A DNA stretch of 64,000 bases from an uncultured Thiohalocapsa sp. (GTDB lineage: Bacteria > Pseudomonadota > Gammaproteobacteria > Chromatiales > Chromatiaceae): positions 20,918 to 84,917 of the forward strand of contig NZ_CAJXWY010000008.1 of assembly GCF_913062725.1 (NCBI RefSeq). Reading direction: 5' to 3'. The notes beneath the pieces were generated by a model that did no database searches, was not told the DNA's origin, and saw nothing but the letters and a program-made list of their open reading frames with translations. Positions 48,271 to 58,182 of this stretch are shown here, piece by piece (positions within the stretch are counted from its first letter, which is position 1; each line of letters begins with the position of its first letter). A program made the position numbers and the translations under genes.

Positions 48271-49382
48271 CGCACCCCGCTGTGGGCACCGTCGAACGCC
48301 CGCCGCACGGCGGCGGCGATGGCGTCATCCTGGCGCTCGATGTCCGCCACCAGCGCCAGCTGGCGGCGGGCCCTGGTGAGATTCTCGCCGCGATGGCGGA
48401 CACGGAAGTAGCGGTCGCCCTGCAGGTGATCCGTTAGAAAGCGGATGCCGAGCTCCAGCGGGATCAGCCGGATGGCGGCGGCGATGAGGTCCACCTCGGC
48501 GGCACTGAAGAGGCCTGCGGTCGTCTGCGCATAGCGCATGAGCAGCGCCTCGCCCAGGTCCAGATCGAAACGCACCGACGCCGCGCCGGCCTCGCCGCCG
48601 CGATTGCAGCAGGAGCGCAGACAGTCGCCGATGTCGTGGTGCAACAGCCCGGGCTGCACCGTGTCCAGATCGATCAGACACAGTGCCCGTTCGCCGGCGG
48701 GATCGAACAGCAGGTTGTCGAGTTTCGGATCGCCGTGGATCACATGCCGGCGGATGATGCCGCGCGCCGACGCGTCGTCGAGCACGGCGACCAGATCACG
48801 CCGCGCCTGGATGTGGGTGAAGACCTCGCGGCTGTCGGCGTCCAGCGGGGCGGCGGCGGCGGCGGACTCCAGCGCCGCCAGATAACCGGGGGTGTGATGG
48901 AAGCCGGGCAGCGTCACCGCCAGGGCCGCAGGCTCCAGCGTTGCGCCGAGGCAATGAAACCGGCCCAGCACCCGTCCCACCTCCGCGGCCTGGGTGGTGT
49001 GCGCCAGCGCCGGGAGCGTGCGACTCGGCTCGATGCACTCCATCAGCCGCCAGCAGTTGCCGTCATCGTCGCGGACGCAGCCGCGGCCGCCGGCGGTGGC
49101 CAGCGCCGGCAAGCGCACGCCGAGCGCGGGGTGGGCCGCCGCCGCCTTGGCCAGCGCCGAGAGGTTGGCCATGATCTGCTCGGGCGCCGGCAATACCGCC
49201 GTATTGATGCGCTGCAGCACATAGGCGCCGGTGGTGGCCTGCACGCGGTAACTGTCATTGATGAGGCCGTCACCCAGGGGCGCGACGGCGAGCGGTGTCG
49301 CGCCGTGGCCGAGGAAGCGTCGGGCGATGTCCATGAGCCGGTGTTGGCTCTGGACGCGGAACTGATCGTGGCGCTCGGTCAT
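48267..49382 (-). CDS. APH-fold sugar/small-molecule kinase (NahK-like)
   Basis: A 371-aa kinase of the aminoglycoside-phosphotransferase fold. N-lobe GDGLINDSYRVQATTGAYVLQRIN carries the nucleotide loop; the catalytic loop is VIHGDPKLDNLLFD and the metal-binding Asp is in CLIDLDTVQPG. This HGDPKxxN form resembles N-acetylhexosamine 1-kinase (NahK) and related sugar kinases more than drug kinases. It begins a minus-strand series: kinase, 136-aa unknown, then (after about 108 bp) the GH13 amylase and the propeller protein. A role in phosphorylating a released sugar is plausible. Confidence 0.8.
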   Translation of the reverse strand: MTERHDQFRVQSQHRLMDIARRFLGHGATPLAVAPLGDGLINDSYRVQATTGAYVLQRINTAVLPAPEQIMANLSALAKAAAAHPALGVRLPALATAGGRGCVRDDDGNCWRLMECIEPSRTLPALAHTTQAAEVGRVLGRFHCLGATLEPAALAVTLPGFHHTPGYLAALESAAAAAPLDADSREVFTHIQARRDLVAVLDDASARGIIRRHVIHGDPKLDNLLFDPAGERALCLIDLDTVQPGLLHHDIGDCLRSCCNRGGEAGAASVRFDLDLGEALLMRYAQTTAGLFSAAEVDLIAAAIRLIPLELGIRFLTDHLQGDRYFRVRHRGENLTRARRQLALVADIERQDDAIAAAVRRAFDGAHSGVR

Positions 49383-49588
49383 GCAGCAGTGCTGTACGCA
49401 TCAAATCGGGGCTTTCGGTTATTGTAGGTGAGGTGATGGGCACCGAGTCGCGACCGGGCGTCAGGCGGTCGTCTTTGTAAAGCACGGGCTCAATGGTCTA
49501 AATTGACAAATGGCAACCAACGCGCGGGGCTGCATCAGGGCGTTGGCTTCTGGCACAACCGTTTGCGCAGAGAGTCATAGACCAGCCC

Positions 49589-52500
49589 ATGGCCGGCGAC
49601 AACACCAGACCCCCGATCGACGACGCCACCAGTCTTCCAGCACAAGAGTCACGACCCAAGCCGCTCGGGCTTTCCGGGCGCATCGCCCGCGCCTTCATCA
49701 ACACACCCGTCACGCCGATGCTGCTGCTCGGCTGTCTCGGCATCGGTCTCATCGGCCTGTTCTTCACGCCGCGGCAGGAGGACCCGCAGATCTCGGTGCC
49801 GATGATCGACCTCTTCGTGCAGTACCCGGGGGCCTCCGCCCAACAAGTGGAGAGCATGGTCACCGAGCCCCTGGAGCGGATCATGATGGAGATCCCCGGG
49901 GTGCGGCATGTCTACTCCGCCACCCAGCGGGGCGCCGCCGTGGTCACCGTGCGCTTTTACGTGGGCGAAGACATGGGCGAGTCCATCGTCAAGGTCCACG
50001 ACAAGCTGCAGTCGAACCTGGACAAGATGCCGCCGGACGTGCAGATGCCGCTGGTGAAGCCGGTGAGTGTCGACGATGTGCCGGTGGTGACGGCCACGCT
50101 CTGGTCCGAGGACGTGGGGGATGCGCAGTTACGCACCCTGGCGCTGGACGTGCTGCAGGCGCTCGGTGCCGTGAAGAACACCGGCAAGGGCTTCGTCATC
50201 GGCGGGCGCGAGGATCAGATCCGCGTCGAGGTGCTGATGGAGCGCCTCGCCGGCTATGGCATCACGCTCGATCAGATCGCCGGCACCATCCAGAGCGCCA
50301 ACGCCGAGCGCGCGACGGGACAAAGCGAGTCCCGGGGCGCCGCCTTCAAGGTGTACTCCGGCGCCTTCCTGCGCAGCGCCGAAGACGTCTCCCGCCTGGT
50401 GGTGGGCACCCGGGGCGGGCGGCCCATCTATGTACGCGACGTGGCCATGGTCGGGCACATGCCCGAGGACGCCGAGGAGATCGTCACCCACTCCACCGGG
50501 CCCGCGTATCAGGGCGATACACCGGCCGACGGCGCCCAGGCGGTGACCCTGGCCATCGCCAAAAAAGAGAAGACCAACGGCGTCATCGTCGCCGATGCGG
50601 TACTGAACAAGCTCGAGAGCCTGAAGGGGACGCTCATCCCCACCAACGTCCACGTCGAGATTACCCGCAACTACGGCAAGACCGCCAATGACAAGGTCAA
50701 TGAGCTGCTGCAGGCCATGTTCGAGGCGGCGGTGATCGTGTCGATTCTGTGCCTCATCGGCCTCGGCGCGCGCGCGGCCTTCGTGGTCATCACCGTGATA
50801 CCGGTGGTGATCCTGCTCACCATCTGGTGGGCCATGGTGGTGGACTACACCATCGACCGCGTCAGCCTGTTCGCGCTGATCTTCGCCATCGGCATCCTGG
50901 TGGACGATGCCACGGTGGTGGTGGAGAACATCTTCCGGCACTGGCTGGAGGTGGGCAAGACCTCCATCGCCGAGGCCGTGCATGCGGTGGACGAAGTGGG
51001 CAACCCCACCATCCTCGCCACCTTCACCATCATCGCCGCCCTGCTGCCCATGGGCTGGGTCAGCGGCCTGATGGGTCCCTACATGCGCCCGATCCCGGTG
51101 CTCGGGTCCTCGGCCATGTTCTTCTCGCTGATCGCGGCCTTCGTCTTCACGCCCTGGTTTGCGCTGCGGGTGCGTCCGCGCCTGGCGGCGCTGCGCAAGG
51201 CGGAGCGGCGCGAAGAGGTCACCCGCCGGGTCATCGGGCGCCTCTACCGGCCGCTGGTGATGCCGCTCATCGACAATCGCGGCCTGGGCCGGATCTTTCT
51301 GGTCGCGGTCATCGCCATGACCGCCGGCGTCTGTCTGCTGTTCTACACCAAGACGGTGCCGGTGAAGATGCTGCCCTTCGACAACAAGCCGGAGTTCAGC
51401 GTCGTGGTCAACATGCCGGAGGGCTCCGCGCTGCCGGAGACCGCCAATGTCGTGCGGCAGCTGGCGCAGAAGGTCCGCGAAATTCCGGAGGTCGAGGCCG
51501 TGCAGACCTACGCCGGCACGGCGCAGCCGTTCAACTTCAACGGCATGGTCCGCCATTACTACCTGCGCGCCAACCCCTGGGAGGGTGACCTGCTGGTGAT
51601 GCTCGAGGACAAGCACGAGCGCGAGCGCGGCAGCCACGAGATCGCCGTCGCCGCCCGCGAGCTGCTGACGCCGCTGGCGGCGCATCTGGGTGCGCGCATC
51701 GCAGTGGTGGAGATGCCCCCGGGCCCGCCGGTGCTGCAGACGGTGGTAGCGGAGATCTACGGCCCCAGCGCCGAGGTGCGCCGACAAGTGGCGCGGGACA
51801 TGACACAGATGTTCGAGGCGGTCGACGGCATCGTCGACGTCGACAACTATCTGGTCGCGCCCTACGCTTACTGGCGCTTCGAGGTGGACACCGAGAAGGC
51901 GGTCCGCCGCGGTATCTCTGTGGATGCCATCAATCAGACCCTGGCCATGGCCATGGGCGGTTACCGGGTGGGCGATGTCAAGCGCGGCACCGTGCAGGAG
52001 CCCACCTACATCGTGCTCCAGGTGCCCCTCGCCAACCGCGCCGAGCTCAACACCCTGGGGAGTCTGCCCGTCAGCACCCCGAGCGGAGAGACGGTGCCGC
52101 TCTCGGAGCTTGGGCGGTTCGTCAAGCGCACCGAGGATCCCATCATCTACCACAAGGACTTGCGGCCCATGGACTATGTGGTGGGCGAGATGGAGGGGCG
52201 CCTGGGTGCGCCCATCTACGGCATGCTCGGCGTGGAAGATCTGCTGGCGGACTACAGCACGCCGGACGGGGTCCAAATGAGCGGCATACCCGGCGGCCTG
52301 ATCGGGCCCCCCGCCGATGACTCGACATCGGGCTTCGAGTGGAGCGGCGAGTGGACGGTCACCTACGAGACCTTCCGCGACATGGGGCTCGCCTTCATCG
52401 CCGCGCTGCTGCTCATCTACGGACTCATCGTCTGGGAGTTCCGGGACTTTGCGCTGGCGGGGCTCATCATGTCGCCCATTCCGCTGACGCTCATCGGCAT

Positions 52501-52957
52501 CATCCCCGGCCATTTGGTGATGGGCGCCGAGTTCACGGCGACTTCCATGATCGGGCTCATCGCGCTCGGCGGCATCATCGTGCGCCAGTCCATCCTCATC
52601 GTCGAGTTCGTGAAACTGGAGGTCGCCAAGGGCAAGAGCGTGCGCGAGGCGGCGGTGGACGGCGCCGAGATTCGCATGCGACCCATCCTGATTACGTCGC
52701 TCACGCTGATGGCCGGCGCCTGGGCCATTATCCAGGATCCGATTTTCCAGGGCATGGCGGTGAGCCTCTTTTTCGGCGCCGGCGTGGCGACACTGATGGC
52801 GGTGATCGTGATCCCCCTCGGCTGCATCAGTCTGCGCAGGCACTTTTACCTGCAAGAGGCCGAAAGCGGCGAGATCGAGCTTTCGGGACGTTTTGCGGAG
52901 ATCGAGGGCACCGCCGCGCCGAAGCGAGCCGGCACCCCCAAGTCCGCGCGGAAGTAA
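49589..52957 (+). CDS. RND-family efflux pump, inner-membrane subunit
   Basis: A 1122-aa proton-driven RND transporter with 12 membrane helices and two large periplasmic loops. TM4 carries the proton-relay pair in GILVDDATVVVENIFRHW; the second half repeats the fold (ALLLIYGLIVWEF, GGIIVRQSILIVEFV). The N-terminal region before TM1 is about 50 residues, longer than in AcrB. It most resembles the hydrophobe/amphiphile group without a clear drug or metal signature. No periplasmic adaptor or outer-membrane factor gene is adjacent, which is unusual. Start ATG 49589. Confidence 0.9.
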   Translation: MAGDNTRPPIDDATSLPAQESRPKPLGLSGRIARAFINTPVTPMLLLGCLGIGLIGLFFTPRQEDPQISVPMIDLFVQYPGASAQQVESMVTEPLERIMMEIPGVRHVYSATQRGAAVVTVRFYVGEDMGESIVKVHDKLQSNLDKMPPDVQMPLVKPVSVDDVPVVTATLWSEDVGDAQLRTLALDVLQALGAVKNTGKGFVIGGREDQIRVEVLMERLAGYGITLDQIAGTIQSANAERATGQSESRGAAFKVYSGAFLRSAEDVSRLVVGTRGGRPIYVRDVAMVGHMPEDAEEIVTHSTGPAYQGDTPADGAQAVTLAIAKKEKTNGVIVADAVLNKLESLKGTLIPTNVHVEITRNYGKTANDKVNELLQAMFEAAVIVSILCLIGLGARAAFVVITVIPVVILLTIWWAMVVDYTIDRVSLFALIFAIGILVDDATVVVENIFRHWLEVGKTSIAEAVHAVDEVGNPTILATFTIIAALLPMGWVSGLMGPYMRPIPVLGSSAMFFSLIAAFVFTPWFALRVRPRLAALRKAERREEVTRRVIGRLYRPLVMPLIDNRGLGRIFLVAVIAMTAGVCLLFYTKTVPVKMLPFDNKPEFSVVVNMPEGSALPETANVVRQLAQKVREIPEVEAVQTYAGTAQPFNFNGMVRHYYLRANPWEGDLLVMLEDKHERERGSHEIAVAARELLTPLAAHLGARIAVVEMPPGPPVLQTVVAEIYGPSAEVRRQVARDMTQMFEAVDGIVDVDNYLVAPYAYWRFEVDTEKAVRRGISVDAINQTLAMAMGGYRVGDVKRGTVQEPTYIVLQVPLANRAELNTLGSLPVSTPSGETVPLSELGRFVKRTEDPIIYHKDLRPMDYVVGEMEGRLGAPIYGMLGVEDLLADYSTPDGVQMSGIPGGLIGPPADDSTSGFEWSGEWTVTYETFRDMGLAFIAALLLIYGLIVWEFRDFALAGLIMSPIPLTLIGIIPGHLVMGAEFTATSMIGLIALGGIIVRQSILIVEFVKLEVAKGKSVREAAVDGAEIRMRPILITSLTLMAGAWAIIQDPIFQGMAVSLFFGAGVATLMAVIVIPLGCISLRRHFYLQEAESGEIELSGRFAEIEGTAAPKRAGTPKSARK

Positions 52958-53205
52958 CCCGTCAATCGCCCCGTGCCGTGAACAGGACGGGTTTCGTCCG
53001 CTGTTGCAGGACGGCCAATCAATCGGCGGCAAAGGCTTCGAGCCCGAGGGGGAGGGGATGTTCGATGCCGGGCCGCCTTGCGGCGGCAGCGGCGCCCGTT
53101 TGGCGGCGAGTTGCCGGGTCACCCCGCAGGCGCCAGCAGGCGGGCGATGTGGCGGGTGCGGCGGCGCCTGTGCGGGCGCCCGTTGCGGTGGCTGACCGGC
53201 TGCAG

Positions 53206-55023
53206 TCAGCCCGGCACCGCCGCCGGCAGATCCTGGAACTGCAGCGCGGCGAGCCGCGCGTAGAGACCGCCCTGGGCGAGCAGCTGGTCGTGGCGGCCCT
53301 GGGCCACAATGCGCCCGTGATCCAGCACCAGAATCCGATCCGCTTCGCGCACGGTGGCGAGCCGATGGGCGATGACCATGCTGGTGCGCCCGACCATCAG
53401 ATGGGACAGGGCGTCCTGCACCAGTCGCTCGCTCTCGGCGTCCAGTGCGCTGGTGGCCTCGTCGAGCAGGAGCAGCGCCGGGTCGCTGAGGATGGCCCGG
53501 GCGATGGCGATGCGCTGGCGCTCGCCGCCGGACAGGCGCACGCCGCGCTCGCCCAGGAAGGTGTCGTAGCCCTGGGGCAGTCGCTCGATGAAAACGGCGG
53601 CATGGGCCGCGGTCGCCGCCGCACGCACCTGGGCGTCCGTCGCCCCCTCGGTGCCGTAACGGATGTTCTCGGCGGCGGAGGCGGCGAAGATGACCGGGTC
53701 CTGGGGCACCACCGCGATGTGCCGGCGCAAGGCCGCCGGGTCCAGGTCGCGGAGCGTCACGCCGTCGAAGGTGAGGCGGCCCTGCTGTGGATCGTAGAAG
53801 CGCAACAACAGATGAAAGAGCGTGGATTTGCCGGCGCCCGACTGGCCCACCAGCGCGATGCGCTCGCCGGGGGCGATGTCGAGATCCAGGTCAGCCAACG
53901 CCGGACGCTCCGGGCGCGCCGGATAGCGAAAGGTCAGGCCCTCGGCGCGGATGTGGCCCGTGACGCGCGCCGGGAGCGCGCGCGGCCGCGGCGGCGCCTG
54001 GATCGCCGGCTGCGCCTGCAGGAGCTCCATGAGCCGTTCCGCCGCGCCGGCGCCGCGCAGCAGTTGGCCGACGATCTCGCTCAGTGAGCCGACGGAGCCC
54101 GCCATGAGCACCGCGTAGAACAGGAACGCAGACAGCTCGCCACCGCTGATCTCCCCGGCGAGCACGGCATGGCCGCCGATCCAGAGCACGGTGCCGACGG
54201 CGCCGAAGGCGAGCAGGCTGGCCACCCCGGCGAGCAGAGCCGAGGCGAGCGAGCGTCGCATGGCCGTGGTGAACGCCGCTTCCACCCGCTCGCCATAGCG
54301 CGCGGCATCGACGGGCTCGTGACAGCTGGCCTGGACGGTGCGGATGGCGTGCAGCGTCTCGTCGACGTAGGCGCCGATATCGCCGATCCGATCCTGGCTC
54401 TGGCGCGACAGCCGCCGAACCCGGTGGCCGATGAGCCAGGTGGGGAGGATCACCAAGGGCACCCCAAACAGGACCAACGCCGTGAGCTTGGGGCTGGTCA
54501 CCGCGAGCATGAGCAGCCCGCCCGCGGCGAGGATGGTGCTGCGCAGTCCCATGGCCAGGGTCGAGCCGACCACCACCTGCAGCAAAGCCGTGTCGCTGGT
54601 GAGGCGGGCGATGAGCTCTCCGGTGCGGGTGACCTCGTAGAAGCCCACATCCAGCGCCAGCGCGCGGGCGAACACCGCCCGGCGCAGGTCCGCCACCACC
54701 CGCTCCCCGATCCAGCTCAGCAAATAGCTGCGCAGGGCCACGGAGGCGGCGAACACGAGCACGACGGCGAGAAACAGGCCCAATGCCAGGTTCAGCGCCT
54801 GTGGTGAGCCGGTGGCCAGGCCGCGGTCCACCACGGCACGAATCACCTGGCCGAAGGCCAGCAGCGCCACGGCGGCGAGCACCAGCGCCGTCAGCGCCAG
54901 CACCAGCCGCCCGCGATAGGGCCAGGTGAAGGCGAGCAGGTGCAACAGCGAGCCCAGATGGCGCGAGCGGCCGCGATCGGTGTGCTCGCTGTCGCCGGCG
55001 TCTGGAGAGGCTTGTCGGGGCAT
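53206..55023 (-). CDS. MsbA/LmrA-type ABC exporter (fused permease-ATPase)
   Basis: A 605-aa half-transporter with six N-terminal membrane helices (about 25-320) and an ATPase domain. ATPase motifs in order: Walker A GQSGAGKST, Q-loop VPQDPVIF, signature LSGGERQR, Walker B ALLLLDEATSALD, and switch His in VIAHRL. The form is a homodimeric exporter of the MsbA/bacterial MDR group (ABC transporter superfamily, subfamily B); the substrate could be a lipid or a drug. I chose ATG 55023 with GGAG nine bases before it; GTG 55056 would add 11 residues. Confidence 0.9.
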   Translation of the reverse strand: MPRQASPDAGDSEHTDRGRSRHLGSLLHLLAFTWPYRGRLVLALTALVLAAVALLAFGQVIRAVVDRGLATGSPQALNLALGLFLAVVLVFAASVALRSYLLSWIGERVVADLRRAVFARALALDVGFYEVTRTGELIARLTSDTALLQVVVGSTLAMGLRSTILAAGGLLMLAVTSPKLTALVLFGVPLVILPTWLIGHRVRRLSRQSQDRIGDIGAYVDETLHAIRTVQASCHEPVDAARYGERVEAAFTTAMRRSLASALLAGVASLLAFGAVGTVLWIGGHAVLAGEISGGELSAFLFYAVLMAGSVGSLSEIVGQLLRGAGAAERLMELLQAQPAIQAPPRPRALPARVTGHIRAEGLTFRYPARPERPALADLDLDIAPGERIALVGQSGAGKSTLFHLLLRFYDPQQGRLTFDGVTLRDLDPAALRRHIAVVPQDPVIFAASAAENIRYGTEGATDAQVRAAATAAHAAVFIERLPQGYDTFLGERGVRLSGGERQRIAIARAILSDPALLLLDEATSALDAESERLVQDALSHLMVGRTSMVIAHRLATVREADRILVLDHGRIVAQGRHDQLLAQGGLYARLAALQFQDLPAAVPG

Positions 55024-55420
55024 GGTCGGGGGCTCCGGGCTGGCGGCGGTGCCCACGCGGTTTGCGATCGTGCCGCGCCTGTCGTTCAGATGGACACGGG
55101 GAAATGAGGATCAAGCCGGGACAGAACCGGCTGGAGGTGCGGGCCCGCGGGGCCCATGCGCACTCGCGAGCCCCGGGTCGTGGGCGGCGCCATCGAGGGC
55201 GCATGGGTCGTCGGGTTGGTGCTGGGCGCAGCGGCGATCGTCAGGTTTGCGGCGGCTGACTCCCAGCGCCTGTCCCCTGCGCGGTGCGGCCATGGACGCC
55301 AGCGCAGGCAGCCGGGAGCGATGCCCCACTCGTGGCCCAGACCTGAGACCAGGACGTACGGGCGACCGTGGATGTTTGCCCTGATGCTATCGGGCCGGCG
55401 TGACTGGCCCGCAGCGGATT
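55024..55420. other. Intergenic region between the ABC exporter and YdcH-like genes
   Basis: A 397-bp gap upstream of the exporter gene (minus) and downstream of the YdcH-like gene (minus). It has a GC palindrome (GGGCCCGCGGGGCCC near 55140). No gene seen. Confidence 0.45.
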
Positions 55421-55657
55421 TCAGGGGCGCAACAGCGTGTAGAGCTTGTCCTTGAGCAGGAGCCGCTCTTTCTTCAGTTCTTCGATGGTCTCATCCGCAA
55501 CCGGCGTGCCGAGCTCCTCGAGCTTTCTTACGCGGGCGTCCAGATCGTCGTACTGATCCATCAGCGCCGCGAATGCCGTATTGGATTCGCGCATGGATTC
55601 GATCTGGCCTTCCAGCTCCGGGAACTCGTGCAGTAAGTCATGTGTTTCGCCGAGCAT
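55421..55657 (-). CDS. DUF465 (YdcH-like) protein
   Basis: A 78-aa acidic helical protein of the DUF465/YdcH family (HEFPELEGQIESMRESNTAF, then the late LKKERLLLKDKLYTLL). The family forms a helical hairpin; its function is unknown. GGAGGA lies just before ATG 55657. Confidence 0.88.
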   Translation of the reverse strand: MLGETHDLLHEFPELEGQIESMRESNTAFAALMDQYDDLDARVRKLEELGTPVADETIEELKKERLLLKDKLYTLLRP

Positions 55658-56098
55658 CGGGTCTTCGTCCTCCGCAGCAGTGCGCCGTCATGGGCGCATG
55701 TGGTTGCCCCGGGATCGGGCTTCGGGCCCCTTGCGCGCACGCCGTTGCCGGGTCAGCGTGCGCATGGGCTCTCACGTGCAGTCTGCGCTGCGGCGCCCGA
55801 TGCGCCGCTGCTCACGAGACTGTTCTCCCATTGTAAACCAGGGTTCATATCACCAGCACCACACAGCGGCCGTCGGGGATGACCTGGATTATGGAAGTGT
55901 TCGCTCGGCGCCACACGCTGCGGGCGTCGGACCGCGGCGGGGTGTCGGTTGCGGGCAGCCCGGATGCCGCGGCGGGGCAGGATAGGTGTGGCGCCATGGG
56001 GCTGTTGCCGAGGCGCTGACAGCGGCCGATTCGGCGCTCAGCGGTGTGGCCCGGCGCTTGCGGTCGACGGGGTGTCGGACGCCCGCCAGAACCGGCCG
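55658..56098. other. Intergenic region between YdcH-like and Skp genes
   Basis: A 441-bp gap. An AT-richer patch at about 55820-55860 may be the YdcH-like promoter region. No RNA or protein gene is recognised. Confidence 0.4.
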
Positions 56099-56644
56099 TT
56101 ACTCATCCTTGTTGAGCGCGTCGATCACGGCCTGGGTGAGGTCCACTTCGGCGCCTTGCTCGAAATACAGCATGCCGGCACGACCCGGATCGAAGGTGCC
56201 CACCTCGAAAACGGCGGAGATGTTACGCGCCTCGGCGATAGCAGCGATGGCCGCCTGCGCCGGCTCCATGAGCTTCTGCCCCGCCTCCTGCTGAATCTTG
56301 GTCACCTGTTCCTGGACCCCTGCAAAGTCGGTCTCGAACGCCTCGATGCGGCGCTCGATCTCGGCTTCTTGCTTGTCCAGCTGCGCCTGGCTCATCAGCG
56401 GCTTGTCGCGCTCGAGCCGGGCCTGCATCTGACGGATCTCCTGCTCGCGTCGGGCAAACTCCCGCTGCTCGTCACCAAACTCTTCGTTGAGGCGTTGTTG
56501 GACGGCTCGGCCCTCAGTGCTCTGTGCGAAGACCCGTTCCATGTTGACAAAGCCGATACCCTCGGCGGCTGCCGGTATCGTCCCGAGCGTCAGCGTCAGG
56601 GCGGCGAGGCCGGTGGCGAGTGAACGGCGTGGAAGGGGCTGCAT
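56099..56644 (-). CDS. skp: OmpH/Skp periplasmic chaperone
   Basis: A 181-aa periplasmic protein. A Sec signal (LATGLAALTLTLGTIPAAAEG) is followed by the Skp start IGFVNMERVFAQSTEGRAVQQRL, a long coiled coil (about 45-125), and the closing VDLTQAVIDALNK strand typical of OmpH. Skp holds unfolded outer-membrane proteins in transit to BamA. The gene is usually beside bamA and lpxD; here it stands alone, so it may be a second Skp-like protein. ATG 56644 has a GGAG element; the leader CCGGAGACACG resembles the one before the gene at position 126. Confidence 0.85.
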   Translation of the reverse strand: MQPLPRRSLATGLAALTLTLGTIPAAAEGIGFVNMERVFAQSTEGRAVQQRLNEEFGDEQREFARREQEIRQMQARLERDKPLMSQAQLDKQEAEIERRIEAFETDFAGVQEQVTKIQQEAGQKLMEPAQAAIAAIAEARNISAVFEVGTFDPGRAGMLYFEQGAEVDLTQAVIDALNKDE

Positions 56645-56887
56645 GGTTGCGTGTCTCCGGAACTGCGGCGGTCGCTTGGACCTCATCGAGGCGTTGGGCC
56701 GGCATGATACCGGCGACGCGCGCCAAAGTATCTGCGACCGGCGACGATTCTACTGCCGGCGCCGCTCCAGCAACAGCCTCGGCGCCGCAGCATCCATCCC
56801 TGCTGGGGTACAATCCGGCAAATTTTCAACGGCGGCTGCGGCGCGTGACCGGTCGCGCCGGCAGCCGCCGCCGCGGAGGCAGACGAC

Positions 56888-57421
56888 ATGGCCAACTCGC
56901 TGCAGGATCAACTGCTCAAAGCGGGACTCGTGGACGAGCAGCAACTGAAGCAGGCGAAGAGCAAGAAGCGCAAGCAAAAGCGCGCCGGCGGCGGCCGCGC
57001 CCCCGCGGATACGCAGCGGCGCGCCGCCGCCGAGCAGGCGGCCGCCGAGAAACGCCGCCGCGACCAGGCGCTGAACCGCGAGCGCGAGCTCGAGCGCCAG
57101 CGCAAGGCCGAGCTGGTGGCGCTGTGGCAACTGGTGCGCGACAACCGCGTCTCCCGCGACGGCGGCGACCTCGCCTACAACTTCACCGATGGCTCGGCCC
57201 TGAAGCGGCTCTATGTCACCGGCGCCCAGCAGCAGGCGATCGCCGGCGGCGATCTCGCCATCGTGCGGCACGATGATTTCTACGAGATTGTACCCGCCGC
57301 GATTGCGCAGCGTGCCGAGCAGACCGACCCCGCGACCTTGGTGGTTTGGAATAAGCCGGGCGACGCCGACCCCGACGACCCCTACGCCGAGTTCGAGGTG
57401 CCGGATGACCTGATGTGGTGA
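56888..57421 (+). CDS. yaiL: DUF2058 (YaiL-like) nucleoprotein/polynucleotide-associated protein
   Basis: A 177-aa cytosolic protein of the DUF2058 family. N-terminal MANSLQDQLLKAGLVDEQQLKQ is the family start; a very basic coiled segment (about residues 25-75) is followed by the C-terminal domain (YNFTDGSALKRLYVTGAQQQAI, then YEIVPAAIAQ). The family is widespread in gammaproteobacteria and annotated as nucleoprotein/polynucleotide-associated, but its activity is not established. GGAGG stands upstream of ATG 56888. Confidence 0.88.
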   Translation: MANSLQDQLLKAGLVDEQQLKQAKSKKRKQKRAGGGRAPADTQRRAAAEQAAAEKRRRDQALNRERELERQRKAELVALWQLVRDNRVSRDGGDLAYNFTDGSALKRLYVTGAQQQAIAGGDLAIVRHDDFYEIVPAAIAQRAEQTDPATLVVWNKPGDADPDDPYAEFEVPDDLMW

Positions 57422-58182
57422 GGGCAGCCGCTGGCAGGCGGCGGTCATCATTGATGTACATGGCGGGGCGGCATCGGCTGCGGTTGTGGCGGAGGTCGGG
57501 TGGCTGAGGCCTCGCGTCTCCCGTGCCCATGAGCGTCGCTCTGCTCACCGGGTCATCTCTGTGAAAAACGTGTGTGATATGGCCATCTCGAGTTCTATCC
57601 GTCAACGCTCGAGCCTGCATCGCGACACCTGCCCCTGAGGACACTGAGTTGTACGACTTGAGGTCGGTGGCGGCGAAGTGCCAGCTCAACTTGATCATTA
57701 GTACAAAAGTCTTGACGATGCGTCCAGAAGTTAACCGATGTGCCCACCGCCCGGTTGATTCGGCTCAGCCCAACACCTAGTCTCCCCCACAGGGACCAAC
57801 CACGAACCTACCGCAACTAGCGCGGGCCGACGGACCGCACGGGGCTAAGTTCCCCCGCTTCCTGCACTCGCGCGACCCCAGCGGGCTGCCTCATGACTGT
57901 GCGTCAGGGTTTGCTGCCCGCCGAGTGAGCATGGCGCTGACATGCAACGGCAAGATTCGGTATCGCCAAAACCCGATCTGACACGCGTCGATTGGTCGTA
58001 CGGTGACTATTCGCCGAATACCTGGTGTCCCGATTTCTCAACAGATTGTCATCACTCTGGTGAGGTCCGCAGGGAATTGCATCTCAGCGGGTCACCACCA
58101 GCATCTCGAGCGAGCACGACATTCGTAAGCGATGGCACACAGCGCCCCCATTCTGGTGAAGCAGCTCCAACACCGAGCAAGT
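57422..58182. other. 761-bp gene-poor region before the exporter operon
   Basis: A stretch with no recognisable gene, visibly different in composition from the DNA on its left (more A/T and stop codons). It probably holds the promoter of the TolC-ABC operon; TTGACG at 57711 is a possible -35 element, but no good -10 follows. A frame at 57942-58334 has two close cysteines (WCPDFSTDC) but no ribosome site and overlaps the tolC-like gene; I do not call it a gene. Confidence 0.5.

Noticed and set aside
50129..53122. A 997-codon open frame on the minus strand
   Set aside because: It is antisense to the RND pump, rich in His/Arg/Gly/Asp from GC-rich codon shadowing, and has no domain or ribosome site.
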